From Streptomyces sp. SID3343 (GTDB lineage: Bacteria > Actinomycetota > Actinomycetes > Streptomycetales > Streptomycetaceae): 64,000 nucleotides of DNA. Made by a program: the position numbers and the translations under genes. The stretch lies in contig NZ_WWJX01000161.1 in NCBI RefSeq assembly GCF_009865215.1, positions 1-64,000 on the forward strand. The letters are read 5' to 3'. Below are positions 53,166-61,430 of this stretch, one piece after another. Positions within the stretch are counted from its first letter, which is position 1; each line of letters starts with the position of its first letter. The notes below the pieces were generated by a model. The model saw nothing but the letters and a program-made list of their open reading frames with translations, was not told the origin of the DNA and did no database searches.

Positions 53166-53957
53166 ATGAGTCGCTACGCACGCTTCGCCCACCTGAGGGT
53201 GGACGGACCGGACCAGGCAGGGGTGATCGAGCTCGTGCTCGACGCCCCGAAACTCAACGCGGTCAGCGAGGAAGCCCACGCGGACCTGGCCGAGATCTGG
53301 CGTGAGTTCGACGCCGACCCCGGGGTGAAGGTCGTGCTGCTCCGGGGCGAGGGCAAGGGCTTCTCGGCCGGTGGCTCCTTCGACCTGGTCGAGAAACTGA
53401 CCAACGACTACGACACCCGCACCCGCACCATGCGCGAGGCCAGGGACCTGGTCTACAACGTCATCGACTGCTCGAAACCGATCGTCTCGGCGATGCACGG
53501 GCCTGCCGTCGGCGCGGGCCTGGTGGCCGGCGTCCTCGCCGACGTGTCCGTGGTCAGCCGGACGGCGAAGCTCATCGACGGGCACACCAGGCTCGGCGTC
53601 GCCGCCGGAGACCACGCGGCGGTGTGCTGGCCGCTGCTGTGCGGCATGGCGAAGGCCAAGTACTACCTGATGACCTGCCGCCCGCTCACCGGCGAGGAGG
53701 CGGAGCGGATCGGGCTGGTGTCCCTGTGCGTCGACGAGGACGAACTCCTGCCTACCGCGCGCGAGATCGCCCTGGAACTCGCGCAGGGCGCCCCCACCGC
53801 GATCCGCTGGACCAAGCAGTCCCTGAACAACTGGTACCGCCAGGTCGCCGGATCCATCTTCGACGCCTCGCTCGCCCTGGAGTTCTACGGCTTCGGCGGC
53901 CCCGAGGTCCGGGAAGGGCTCGCCTCGCACCGCGAGCGCCGTAAGCCGTCGTTCTGA
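53166..53957 (+). CDS. Enoyl-CoA hydratase/isomerase-family protein lacking the usual Glu pair
   Basis: A 263-residue crotonase-fold protein with [19 protein letters not shown] (oxyanion loop) and [25 protein letters not shown]. Where crotonase has PE--LG and a second Glu, this protein has [19 protein letters not shown] and [10 protein letters not shown], so both catalytic Glu are replaced. The GDHAAxxWP branch is widespread in actinobacteria. The reaction may differ from plain hydration, with the Asp/His of GDH as candidates. AAAGGA precedes ATG 53166. Confidence 0.88.
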   Translation: MSRYARFAHLRVDGPDQAGVIELVLDAPKLNAVSEEAHADLAEIWREFDADPGVKVVLLRGEGKGFSAGGSFDLVEKLTNDYDTRTRTMREARDLVYNVIDCSKPIVSAMHGPAVGAGLVAGVLADVSVVSRTAKLIDGHTRLGVAAGDHAAVCWPLLCGMAKAKYYLMTCRPLTGEEAERIGLVSLCVDEDELLPTAREIALELAQGAPTAIRWTKQSLNNWYRQVAGSIFDASLALEFYGFGGPEVREGLASHRERRKPSF

Positions 53958-54048
53958 TCGGGCTTGCGCCCACTCCCCGGTGTCCCTTCACCGGTGTCCA
54001 CTCACCCGTGTCCACTCACCCGTGCCCACCGCCCCAAGGAGTTCTCTG

Positions 54049-54939
54049 ATGAAGCCGTACCGGTCCATGCTGTTCGTCCCCGGCCACAAGCCCACGTGGG
54101 CGGCCAAGGCCATCGCCGCGGGCACCGACGCGGTCATCCTCGATCTGGAGGACTCGGTGCCGGCCGCGGACAAGGCCGACGCGCGCAAGACCGTTCGGGA
54201 GACGATCGAGCGGCTGCGGGCGGAGGGCGTGCGCGCCGACATCTGGGTGCGCCCCAACAGCGTCGACAGCGGTCTGTTCGGTGCCGACGTCGAGGAGGTC
54301 GTGACCGCAGGTCTGGCCGGACTGTTCCTGCCCAAGGTCTTCACCGCTCAGGAGATCGTCCGCATCGACGCGATCGTCTCGCACATCGAGGCCCGGGAAG
54401 GCCTCGAGGCGGGCTCGATCGGCCTCATCGTCAGCTACGAGACCGCGATTTCGATGGCGCACTGCGAAGAGATCGCGGCAGCGAGCCCCCGGATCTCCAG
54501 CCTGCTGGGCGCGACCGGCCCCAACGCCGACGTCGGCCGCGAACTCGGCTTCGAGTTCACCCCCGAGGGCCTGGAGACGCTCTACCTGCGCAGCCGGATC
54601 GTGCTCGCGGCCCGGGCGGCCGGTCTGCACCACCCGGTGTCGGGGGTCTGGCAGGACATCGCCGACCTCGACGGGTTCCGGCGCTTCGCCGAGGACAATC
54701 GCCGACTCGGCTACCGCGGCATCGTTCTCATCCACCCGTCGCACGTGGCCTTGGCGAACGAGGTCTTCACGCCCGCTCCGGAGGTCGTGGAGCACTACCG
54801 ACGGATGATCGCGGCCTTCCGCGAGGCCGAGGCGCAGGGCAGCGCGGCCGTCGACTTCGAGGGGCAGCACATCGACCTCGCGCACGCCAAGACGGCGCAG
54901 GGCGTACTCGATCTCGCCGCGGCCATCGGCCGGGAGTAA
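54049..54939 (+). CDS. CitE-like lyase 2, candidate malyl/beta-methylmalyl-CoA lyase
   Basis: The 296-residue protein has YRSMLFVPGHKPTWAAKA, TDAVILDLEDSVPAADKADAR, VRPNSVD, LIVSYETAISM with the metal-binding Glu, and GATGPNADVGRELG with the Asp, ending GIVLIHPSHVALANEVF. It is longer and distinct from the lyase at 41136. A malyl-CoA/beta-methylmalyl-CoA lyase would release glyoxylate plus acetyl- or propionyl-CoA. AAGGAG precedes ATG 54049. Degenerate 15-bp repeats (GTGTCCACTCACCC) lie just upstream. Confidence 0.85.
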   Translation: MKPYRSMLFVPGHKPTWAAKAIAAGTDAVILDLEDSVPAADKADARKTVRETIERLRAEGVRADIWVRPNSVDSGLFGADVEEVVTAGLAGLFLPKVFTAQEIVRIDAIVSHIEAREGLEAGSIGLIVSYETAISMAHCEEIAAASPRISSLLGATGPNADVGRELGFEFTPEGLETLYLRSRIVLAARAAGLHHPVSGVWQDIADLDGFRRFAEDNRRLGYRGIVLIHPSHVALANEVFTPAPEVVEHYRRMIAAFREAEAQGSAAVDFEGQHIDLAHAKTAQGVLDLAAAIGRE

Positions 54940-55117
54940 CAGGCGGCCGAGCCCGGGTGACGGCGGCATCCCCGCCCGGCGAGGCGACGCGGGGATGCCG
55001 CCCGCAGGAGCCGGCAGCCGCTGAAGGACCTGGACGGCTCGGATGTCACCGGCTCGCGCCCGCCGGAGACGGCGCCCCGATCGTTGCCCTGGAAGGGGGT
55101 GACATGTGAACAGCACA

Positions 55118-55140
55118 GAAATATTATCTGTCATATATCC
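55118..55140. promoter_or_regulatory. AT-rich promoter/operator upstream of prpD-like 1
   Basis: GAAATATTATCTGTCATATA is followed by TCC in otherwise GC-rich DNA, 64 bases before the proposed start; it shares ATATGACAG (minus strand) with the site at 42982. Confidence 0.4.
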
Positions 55141-55203
55141 CGAGTGGGCCCGGCTCCGATGTGGTCCCCACCCGGGCTCTCTGCCAACGGAAGGCCCTGT
55201 GAC

Positions 55204-56640
55204 GTGCTCGGATCGAACGAGACCCTCGTGGAGCGCCTCGCGGCCTTCACCGCGGACAGCGACTTCGACCGGCTGCCCGCCGACGTGATCGACGAGAGCA
55301 AGCGGATCCTCCTCGACTCGATCGGCTGCGCCCTGGGCGCGATCGACGAGCCCAAGGGCCGCATCGGCATCGAGTACGGCCGGATGACCGGAGGAACGGG
55401 CGGCGACGCGACGATCATCGGCACCGGCGACAAGGTGTCGGTCTTCGGCGCCGCGTTCGCCAACGGCGAGCTGATCAACACCCTCGACGCCGACGCCGTG
55501 CTGCCGCCCGGACACGTCACCCCGTACGTGCTGCCGGGCGCCATGGCCGTCGGCGAGAGCGTGCGCGCGTCCGGGAAGGACGTCATCGCCGCGGTGGCCG
55601 TGGCGCACGAGATGTCGTACCGCATCGGCAAGGCCATGGATTACCTGCGGGACTTCAAGGACGGCAAGGTGTCCCCGCCGCCGGTATACGGCTACAGCAG
55701 CACGGTGTTCGGCGCCACCGCCGCCGTCATGAAGCTCAAGGGGATCGACCGGGGCGTCCTGTCCCACGGCCTCGGAATCGCGGGAAGCATCGCCCCGGTC
55801 AACTCCTTTCGCGCGTGGAGCGAGCATGCCCCGACCTCCACGATCAAGTACCTGCTGGCCGGCGCGCTGACCCAGGCGGCGCTGACGGCGGCGCACATGG
55901 GGGAGTTGGGGCACCGCGGGGACCTGCGCGTCCTCGACGACCGGGAGTTCGGGTTCGCGCGCTTCATCGGCACCAGCCGCTGGGAGCCGCAGGCCATCAC
56001 CGACGAACTCGGCGAGGACTGGCGGTTCCCCACCGAGCAGTCGTACAAGCCGTACCCCCACTGCCGGATTCTCCACGCCCTGCTCGACTCCCTGACCGAG
56101 ATCGTCACGGAGAACGACATCAAACCGGCGGAGATCGACGGGATCAAGGCCTGGGTCGAGGGTTTCGTCGAGCAGCCGCTGTGGGTGAACCGCACCATCG
56201 AGCACGTCCACGACGCCCAGTTCAGCATCGCCCACGGCCTCGCGGTCGGTGCGCATCGGCTGCCGCCCACCAAGGCGTGGCACGACCCGGCGCTGGTCTT
56301 CGGCGACTCGGTAATGGGCCTGATGGACCGGGTGACCTACGAGGTCCACCCCGATTACGTGGAGCTGATCTCCGGAAACCCGGCGAGCCGCCCCGCCAGA
56401 ATCGAGGTCTCGGCGCGCGGTACCACGTTCGTCGGCGAACGACGCTACCCCAAGGGCAGCAAGTCGCCGGAGCCAGAGACGACCATGACCACGGACGAGT
56501 TGGTCACCAAGTTCCGCGGCCACGCCGAGGGAGTCCTCCCGGACGCGAACATCGACCGGGTGGTGGACGCCGTCCTCGACCTCGAAACGGTCGGCGACTT
56601 CGGCGAGGTCATGAGCCTGGTGGGTAGGACGGACGGCTGA
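55204..56640 (+). CDS. MmgE/PrpD-family protein 1
   Basis: The 478-residue protein has the family pattern: DVIDESKRILLDSIGCALGAID, the FANGELINTLDADAVLPPGHVTPYVLPGAMA active-site stretch (seen in parts), VAHEMSYRIGKAM, and EQSYKPYPHCRILHALLDSL. The family includes 2-methylcitrate dehydratase, cis-aconitate decarboxylase and iminodisuccinate epimerase. It lacks the usual HALDFDD motif in full, so the activity is open. GTG 55204 follows GGAAGG; the frame extends further upstream without a good site. Confidence 0.85.
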   Translation: MLGSNETLVERLAAFTADSDFDRLPADVIDESKRILLDSIGCALGAIDEPKGRIGIEYGRMTGGTGGDATIIGTGDKVSVFGAAFANGELINTLDADAVLPPGHVTPYVLPGAMAVGESVRASGKDVIAAVAVAHEMSYRIGKAMDYLRDFKDGKVSPPPVYGYSSTVFGATAAVMKLKGIDRGVLSHGLGIAGSIAPVNSFRAWSEHAPTSTIKYLLAGALTQAALTAAHMGELGHRGDLRVLDDREFGFARFIGTSRWEPQAITDELGEDWRFPTEQSYKPYPHCRILHALLDSLTEIVTENDIKPAEIDGIKAWVEGFVEQPLWVNRTIEHVHDAQFSIAHGLAVGAHRLPPTKAWHDPALVFGDSVMGLMDRVTYEVHPDYVELISGNPASRPARIEVSARGTTFVGERRYPKGSKSPEPETTMTTDELVTKFRGHAEGVLPDANIDRVVDAVLDLETVGDFGEVMSLVGRTDG

Positions 56641-56686
56641 CCCCGCCCGTGGAGCCCTTGAGGCACCCGCAGTTCGTGGAGTGACG

Positions 56687-56729
56687 CACGGCTCGGCCCC
56701 CACGCCGCGAAGGCGGGAACCGAGCCGTG
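56687..56729 (+). terminator. Hairpin after prpD-like 1
   Basis: A 10-bp stem (CACGGCTCGG with CCGAGCCGTG) encloses a GC-rich loop, 47 bases past the stop. Confidence 0.55.
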
Positions 56730-56893
56730 TCTCGCTCCCGCGGCCGCCGCCGGCCCAACCGGAGAGCAGCACGCCGACCAACTCCCGGTGCAGGCCGGCG
56801 AAACGACAGAAGTGGGAATCGGCGCCGCCCGCATCGGCGGGCCGCGTCCTCGCGGGAGATCGCGCGAGGGACTGGCGAAAGGGAGTACCGGCA

Positions 56894-58363
56894 ATGGCCG
56901 TCTGGCAAGGCAACTACTCGAAGCTCTACATCGGTGGCCAGTGGGTCACCCCGGCCGGCGACGAGTCGATCGCCGTGGTGTCGCCGTTCACCGAGGAGGT
57001 CGTGGCGCACGTTCCCGCCGCCTCCCGGGCGGACGTCGATCGGGCCGTGGCGGTGGCGCGGGACGCGTTCGACAACGGCCCTTGGCCGAGAATGCCGCTC
57101 GCCGACCGGCTGGCGGTCCTGCGCCGCCTCAGCGAGGAACTCGCAAGCCGGCACGAGCAGATGGCCACCCTGATCTCACAGGAGATGGGCTGCCCGATCG
57201 CTCTCTCCCGGACGATGCAGACGGCCGGCGGCCGGCTGCTGCTCGACAGCTTCATCGACCTCGCACCCCGGTACGAGTGGAGCACCCTGCGCCGGTCGAA
57301 CACCGGAAACGCGCTCGTCACTCGCGAACCGGTCGGCGTGGTGGCGGCCGTCGTGCCCTGGAACGCGCCGCTCCTGGTGACCCTGCTCAAGCTGGTGCCG
57401 GCGCTCCTGTCCGGCTGCACCGTGGTCCTCAAGCCCTCGCCCGAGGCCCCGCTCGACGCGTACCTCTTCGCCGACATGCTGGGCGAGACCGGGCTGCCGG
57501 CCGGCGTGGTCGGCATCCTCCCCGCCCACCGTGACGTGAGTGAGTACCTCGTGTCCCATCAAGGCGTCGACAAGGTGTCGTTCACGGGTTCCACGGCGGC
57601 CGGCCGCCGCATTGCCGCACGCTGTGGACAGGATCTGCGCCGGGTCACCCTGGAACTCGGTGGCAAGTCCGCCGCCGTCATCCTCGACGACGCCGACCTG
57701 GACGTGGCGATGGAGTCGATTCGGGCACTCTCGCTGCGTAACAGCGGGCAGGCGTGCAGCAACAAGACCCGGATCGTCGTCTCACGGACGCGCGAGGCCG
57801 AACTGCTCGACCGCATGGTCGAGATGGTGGGCTCACTGAACGTCGGGGACCCCGCGGACGCGGCCACGCACGTCGGCCCCGTGGTCAGCGCACGCCAGCG
57901 CGAGTGCGTGGAGGGCTACATCGGTATCGGCCGCCAGGAGGGCGCCAAGGTCTTGGTGGGCGGCGGCCGTCCCGCCGGTCTCGATCGTGGGTGGTTCGTC
58001 GAGCCGACGGTCTTCACCGACGTGGAGCCGTCCATGCGAATCGCGCGGGAGGAGATCTTCGGCCCGGTCCTGTCGGTCATCGGCTTCGACAGTGAAGACG
58101 AGGCCGTGGCCATCGCGAACGACTCCGACTACGGGCTCAACGGTTCGGTGTTCACGTCGGACCCGGAGCACGCGCTGGCCGTCGCTCGCCGCATTCGCAC
58201 CGGCACCGTCGAACTCAACGGCCACGGGGCGGGCTTCCACGCTCCGATCGGCGGCTTCAAGGACAGCGGCATCGGCCGCGAGGCCGGCTTGGAGGGCTTC
58301 GACGCGTATGTGGAGCTCAAGTCGTACGGGCTCCCGGCCGCGCTGGCCGACGCCCTGTCCTGA
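56894..58363 (+). CDS. Aldehyde dehydrogenase family protein 2
   Basis: The 489-residue enzyme has VPWNAPLLVTLLKLVPALLSGCTVVLKPSPEAP, FTGSTAAGRRIAA, the base ELGGKSAAVIL, the nucleophile NSGQACSNKTR and EEIFGPVLSVIGF. ATG 56894 follows GGGAG. It resembles the betaine/gamma-aminobutyraldehyde-type group but the substrate is not clear. It lies between prpD-like 1 and the thiolase operon, each with its own AT-rich promoter. Confidence 0.93.
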   Translation: MAVWQGNYSKLYIGGQWVTPAGDESIAVVSPFTEEVVAHVPAASRADVDRAVAVARDAFDNGPWPRMPLADRLAVLRRLSEELASRHEQMATLISQEMGCPIALSRTMQTAGGRLLLDSFIDLAPRYEWSTLRRSNTGNALVTREPVGVVAAVVPWNAPLLVTLLKLVPALLSGCTVVLKPSPEAPLDAYLFADMLGETGLPAGVVGILPAHRDVSEYLVSHQGVDKVSFTGSTAAGRRIAARCGQDLRRVTLELGGKSAAVILDDADLDVAMESIRALSLRNSGQACSNKTRIVVSRTREAELLDRMVEMVGSLNVGDPADAATHVGPVVSARQRECVEGYIGIGRQEGAKVLVGGGRPAGLDRGWFVEPTVFTDVEPSMRIAREEIFGPVLSVIGFDSEDEAVAIANDSDYGLNGSVFTSDPEHALAVARRIRTGTVELNGHGAGFHAPIGGFKDSGIGREAGLEGFDAYVELKSYGLPAALADALS

Positions 58364-58403
58364 CCGTCCGCGTCGACAGCCGGCCTTGCTCGAAAAATGG
58401 AGA

Positions 58404-58427
58404 TCAGATATTTTATTTTAAGTTTTA
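58404..58427. promoter_or_regulatory. AT-rich promoter/operator upstream of the thiolase operon
   Basis: CAGATATTTTATTTTAAGTT is followed by TTAT, ending about 20 bases before ATG 58449. Confidence 0.4.
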
Positions 58428-58448
58428 TCGAGAGAGAGGCGTGAAGCC

Positions 58449-59645
58449 ATGCGGCGCGCAGCCATTGTCAGCCCCGTGCGGACACCCGTCGGAACCTTCG
58501 GGGGATCCCTGAAGGCGGTCCCGGTCGAGGACCTCGCCGCCACCGTCGTCAAGGCGGTGGTCGAGCGGACCGGAATCGATCCCGCACGGATCGACGACGT
58601 CGCGATGGCCCAGTCCTACGCCAACTCCGAGACGCCCTGCATCGGCCGCTGGGCGGCGCTGCACGCCGGCCTGCCGCTCTCGGTGCCCGGCTTCCAGACC
58701 GACCGCCGGTGCGGGAGCGGACTCCAGGCCGTGGTCACCGCCGCGATGATGGTCCAGACGGGAGCCTGCGACGTCGTCCTGGCCGGCGGCGTCGAGAGCA
58801 TGTCGAACATCGAGCACTACACCACGTCGATGCGGTGGGGACGGCGCTCGGGCAACGTCGAGATGTACGACCGGCTCGATCGCGGCCGGGAACGCTCCCA
58901 GCCCGAGCACCGGTTCGGGAAGATCTCCGGGATGGTGGAGACCGCGGAGAACCTGGCGCAGCGCTACGGCATCACCCGCGAGGCCGCCGACGCGTTCGCC
59001 GTGACCAGCCACCAGCGCGCCGCCGCGGCCTGGGACTCCGGTTGCTTCAAGGACGAGATCGTGCCGGTCCACGTGCCGCAACGGCGAGGTGACTCCCTCC
59101 TGGTCGACCGGGACGAGGGCGTGCGCGCGGACTCCACCGTCGAGATCCTCGGCAGGCTCCGCACCTTGCGGCCCGCCGGCACCGTGACGGCGGGCAACGC
59201 GAGCCAACAAAACGATGCCGCCGCCGCGTGCCTCGTGGTCGCCGAGGACAAGTTGGAGGAACTCGGCCTGGAGCCCCTCGGATACCTCGAGGGCTGGGCG
59301 GCGGCCGGCTGCGACCCGGCGGTCATGGGCATCGGCCCGGTACCGGCGGTGGCCAAGTTGTTCGCCCGTACCGGCAAGTCCTTCGACGACCTCGACCTCG
59401 TCGAGATCAACGAGGCGTTCGCCGTCCAGGTGCTCGCAGTCCTGGCCGAGTGGAACTGGCACGACACCGAACGCCTCAACGTCAACGGCTCGGGCATCTC
59501 GCTCGGCCACCCGATCGGCGCGACCGGCGTGCGCATCATGACCACCATGCTCCACGAACTGCGGCGCCGGGGCGGCCGGTACGCCCTGGAGACCATGTGC
59601 ATCGGCGGTGGCCAGGGCATGGCCGCCCTCTTCTCCGCGGCGTGA
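58449..59645 (+). CDS. Thiolase (acetyl-CoA acyltransferase)
   Basis: The 398-residue thiolase has the acyl-accepting Cys in TDRRCGSGLQAVV, GGVESMSN, VTAGNASQQNDAAAACL, NEAFAVQVLAV, the catalytic His in GSGISLGHPIGATG and the second Cys in METMCIGGGQG-type sequence. It cleaves 3-oxoacyl-CoA with CoA (or condenses acyl-CoAs). It heads an operon with a MaoC hydratase and a FabG-like reductase, together one beta-oxidation spiral or a short PHA-type route. Confidence 0.95.
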   Translation: MRRAAIVSPVRTPVGTFGGSLKAVPVEDLAATVVKAVVERTGIDPARIDDVAMAQSYANSETPCIGRWAALHAGLPLSVPGFQTDRRCGSGLQAVVTAAMMVQTGACDVVLAGGVESMSNIEHYTTSMRWGRRSGNVEMYDRLDRGRERSQPEHRFGKISGMVETAENLAQRYGITREAADAFAVTSHQRAAAAWDSGCFKDEIVPVHVPQRRGDSLLVDRDEGVRADSTVEILGRLRTLRPAGTVTAGNASQQNDAAAACLVVAEDKLEELGLEPLGYLEGWAAAGCDPAVMGIGPVPAVAKLFARTGKSFDDLDLVEINEAFAVQVLAVLAEWNWHDTERLNVNGSGISLGHPIGATGVRIMTTMLHELRRRGGRYALETMCIGGGQGMAALFSAA

Positions 59646-59703
59646 GCACCGCCCGGTTCGATCGCCACGAACACGAAACCGCCGGACTGCGACAGGACAC
59701 GCG

Positions 59704-60159
59704 ATGACCAAGGTCTTCCCCTCCCCGGCCGCGCTCGCCGAGGCCGTCGGCACGCATGTCGGCACCGGCGACTGGATCACCGTCGACCAACGCCGGATCG
59801 ACCTCTTCGCCGAGGCGACCGGCGACCACCAGTGGATCCATGTCGATCCCGAGCGCGCCGCCTCCGGTCCCTTCGGTACCCCGATCGCGCACGGATTCCT
59901 GACGCTGTCCCTGATCCCCGTCCTGGTCAAGGACGTCTACCGGACCGAGGGCGTGGCCATGGCCGTCAACTACGGCCTGAACAGGGTTCGCCTGATGAAC
60001 CCGGTGCGAGTCGGCGCCAGGGTCAGGGCTTCGGTGGACCTCGTCTCGGTCGAGGCGGTGCCCGGCGGCCACCAGATCGTCGCCCGGGTGACCGTCGAGA
60101 TCGACGGCGCGGACAAGCCGGCCTGCGTCGCGGAGACGGTCACCCGCCTCTACGGCTGA
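59704..60159 (+). CDS. MaoC-family (R)-enoyl-CoA hydratase
   Basis: The 151-residue hot-dog protein shows RIDLFAEATGDHQWIHVDPERA with the catalytic Asp/His and GPFGTPIAHGFLTLSL, the classical hydratase 2 motif. It hydrates trans-2-enoyl-CoA to the (R)-3-hydroxyacyl-CoA, which fits the following FabG-like reductase. It differs clearly from the MaoC at 34692. Confidence 0.92.
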   Translation: MTKVFPSPAALAEAVGTHVGTGDWITVDQRRIDLFAEATGDHQWIHVDPERAASGPFGTPIAHGFLTLSLIPVLVKDVYRTEGVAMAVNYGLNRVRLMNPVRVGARVRASVDLVSVEAVPGGHQIVARVTVEIDGADKPACVAETVTRLYG

Positions 60160-60219
60160 CCGCGCCGCCCGCCGTACTCGCGCTCCCTTTCCCGACACCC
60201 CCGCTCAAGGAGTACGACC

Positions 60220-60990
60220 GTGTCCGAACCCACCACCCCCGGCCGGCGCGTCGCCGTCGTCACCGGTGCCGCCCGCGGCATCGGCGCCGCCACCGCCCTG
60301 CGTCTGGCCCGCGACGGTTTCGCCGTCGCCGTCCTCGACCTCGACGAGGCCGCCTGCGCCGCCACCGTCACCGCCATCGAGAAGGCAGGCGGGCGCGCCC
60401 TGGCCGTCGGCGTGGACGTGGTCGACCCCGCCCGCGTCGAGTCGGCCGTGGCGCGGGTAGCCGCCGAACTGGGCCCGCCCGCCGTGCTGGTGAACAATGC
60501 CGGCGTCACGCGCGACAACCTGCTGTTCAAGATGGACGAGGCCGACTGGGACGCCGTCATCGGCGTGCATCTGCGCGGCGCCTTCCTGATGACCCGGGCC
60601 GCTCAGGCACACATGACCAAGGCCGGCTGGGGCCGGGTGGTCAACTTGTCGTCCGTCGCCGCGCTCGGCAACCGCGGCCAGGCGAACTACTCCGCCGCCA
60701 AGGCGGGTCTGCAAGGCTTCACCAAGACCCTGGCCATCGAGCTCGGCAAGTTCGGCGTCACCGCGAACGCGGTTGCCCCCGGCTTCATCGTCACCGAGAT
60801 GACCGCCGCCACCGCGGAGCGTTTGGGCGTGCCCTTCGAGGAGTTCAAGGCGCAGCGCGCGGCCGTCACCCCCGTTCCGCGGGTGGGCGAGCCCGACGAC
60901 ATCGCCCACGCGGTTTCGTTCTTCGCGAGCGAGGGTGCCGGTTTCGTGACCGGACAGGTCCTGTATGTGGCAGGTGGACCGCGAGGCTGA
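60220..60990 (+). CDS. SDR-family 3-oxoacyl reductase (FabG-like)
   Basis: The 256-residue short-chain dehydrogenase has the cofactor motif VTGAARGIGAATA, NNAGVTRDN, the catalytic Ser in VVNLSSVAALGNRGQANYSAAKAG with Tyr and Lys in YxxxK, and a C-terminal FVTGQVLYVAGG. GTG 60220 follows AAGGAG. It would interconvert (R)-3-hydroxyacyl- and 3-oxoacyl-CoA between the MaoC hydratase and the thiolase. Confidence 0.94.
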   Translation: MSEPTTPGRRVAVVTGAARGIGAATALRLARDGFAVAVLDLDEAACAATVTAIEKAGGRALAVGVDVVDPARVESAVARVAAELGPPAVLVNNAGVTRDNLLFKMDEADWDAVIGVHLRGAFLMTRAAQAHMTKAGWGRVVNLSSVAALGNRGQANYSAAKAGLQGFTKTLAIELGKFGVTANAVAPGFIVTEMTAATAERLGVPFEEFKAQRAAVTPVPRVGEPDDIAHAVSFFASEGAGFVTGQVLYVAGGPRG

Positions 60991-61023
60991 GTGTCGTATC
61001 GCCCGCCGGACCCGTAAACGAGA

Positions 61024-61068
61024 ACAGTCCCGGGCCGCCGACCGATGTGGTCGGCGGCCCGGGACTGT
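61024..61068 (+). terminator. Very strong hairpin terminator after the SDR gene
   Basis: A perfect 20-bp stem (61024-61043 with 61049-61068) and the loop GATGT. Confidence 0.92.
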
Positions 61069-61090
61069 CGTGTTCGGCCCGCAGCAGGTG

Positions 61091-61190
61091 TCAGACGGCG
61101 ATGTCCATCTCGGGGCCGATGTACTCCTCCGCCGAAACGACCCGGCCGTCCTCGACGCACGCCACCTGGACGACGTGCACGTTCGGGCGA
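61091..61190 (-). pseudogene. C-terminal fragment resembling a SnoaL/NTF2-like protein
   Basis: The minus strand encodes NVHVVQVACVEDGRVVSAEE then YIGPEMDIAV before a stop at 61091, which looks like the last two strands of a nuclear transport factor 2-like/SnoaL domain. Upstream the frame loses all coding character, so the rest of the gene is gone. Confidence 0.4.
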
Positions 61191-61368
61191 TGAGGGGGCC
61201 TGTCGTGTCCCGGGCTCTTTTCCGCCCCTGTTCCCGCTCTCCCGAAGCGTGTGAGTCTGCCCCGGGCCAGGGGGTCCGGCGCGGCATGGGCACCGTTTCG
61301 GAGCGCCGCCGGTCCGAACGGGGGTGGTCTTCGCACGCACTTCGCGAGTGCTCTGGCCAAGTCACGAA

Positions 61369-61384
61369 ACATAAAATATATTCA
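61369..61384 (-). promoter_or_regulatory. AT-rich operator candidate upstream of prpD-like 2
   Basis: The minus strand reads TGAATATATTTTATGT, two differences from the site at 50141, and lies 46 bases before the GTG start. Confidence 0.55.
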
Positions 61385-61430
61385 GCTTTCTTCTTGAGTT
61401 TACTTTCGCCCGGAAGACGAGGCGCACATC

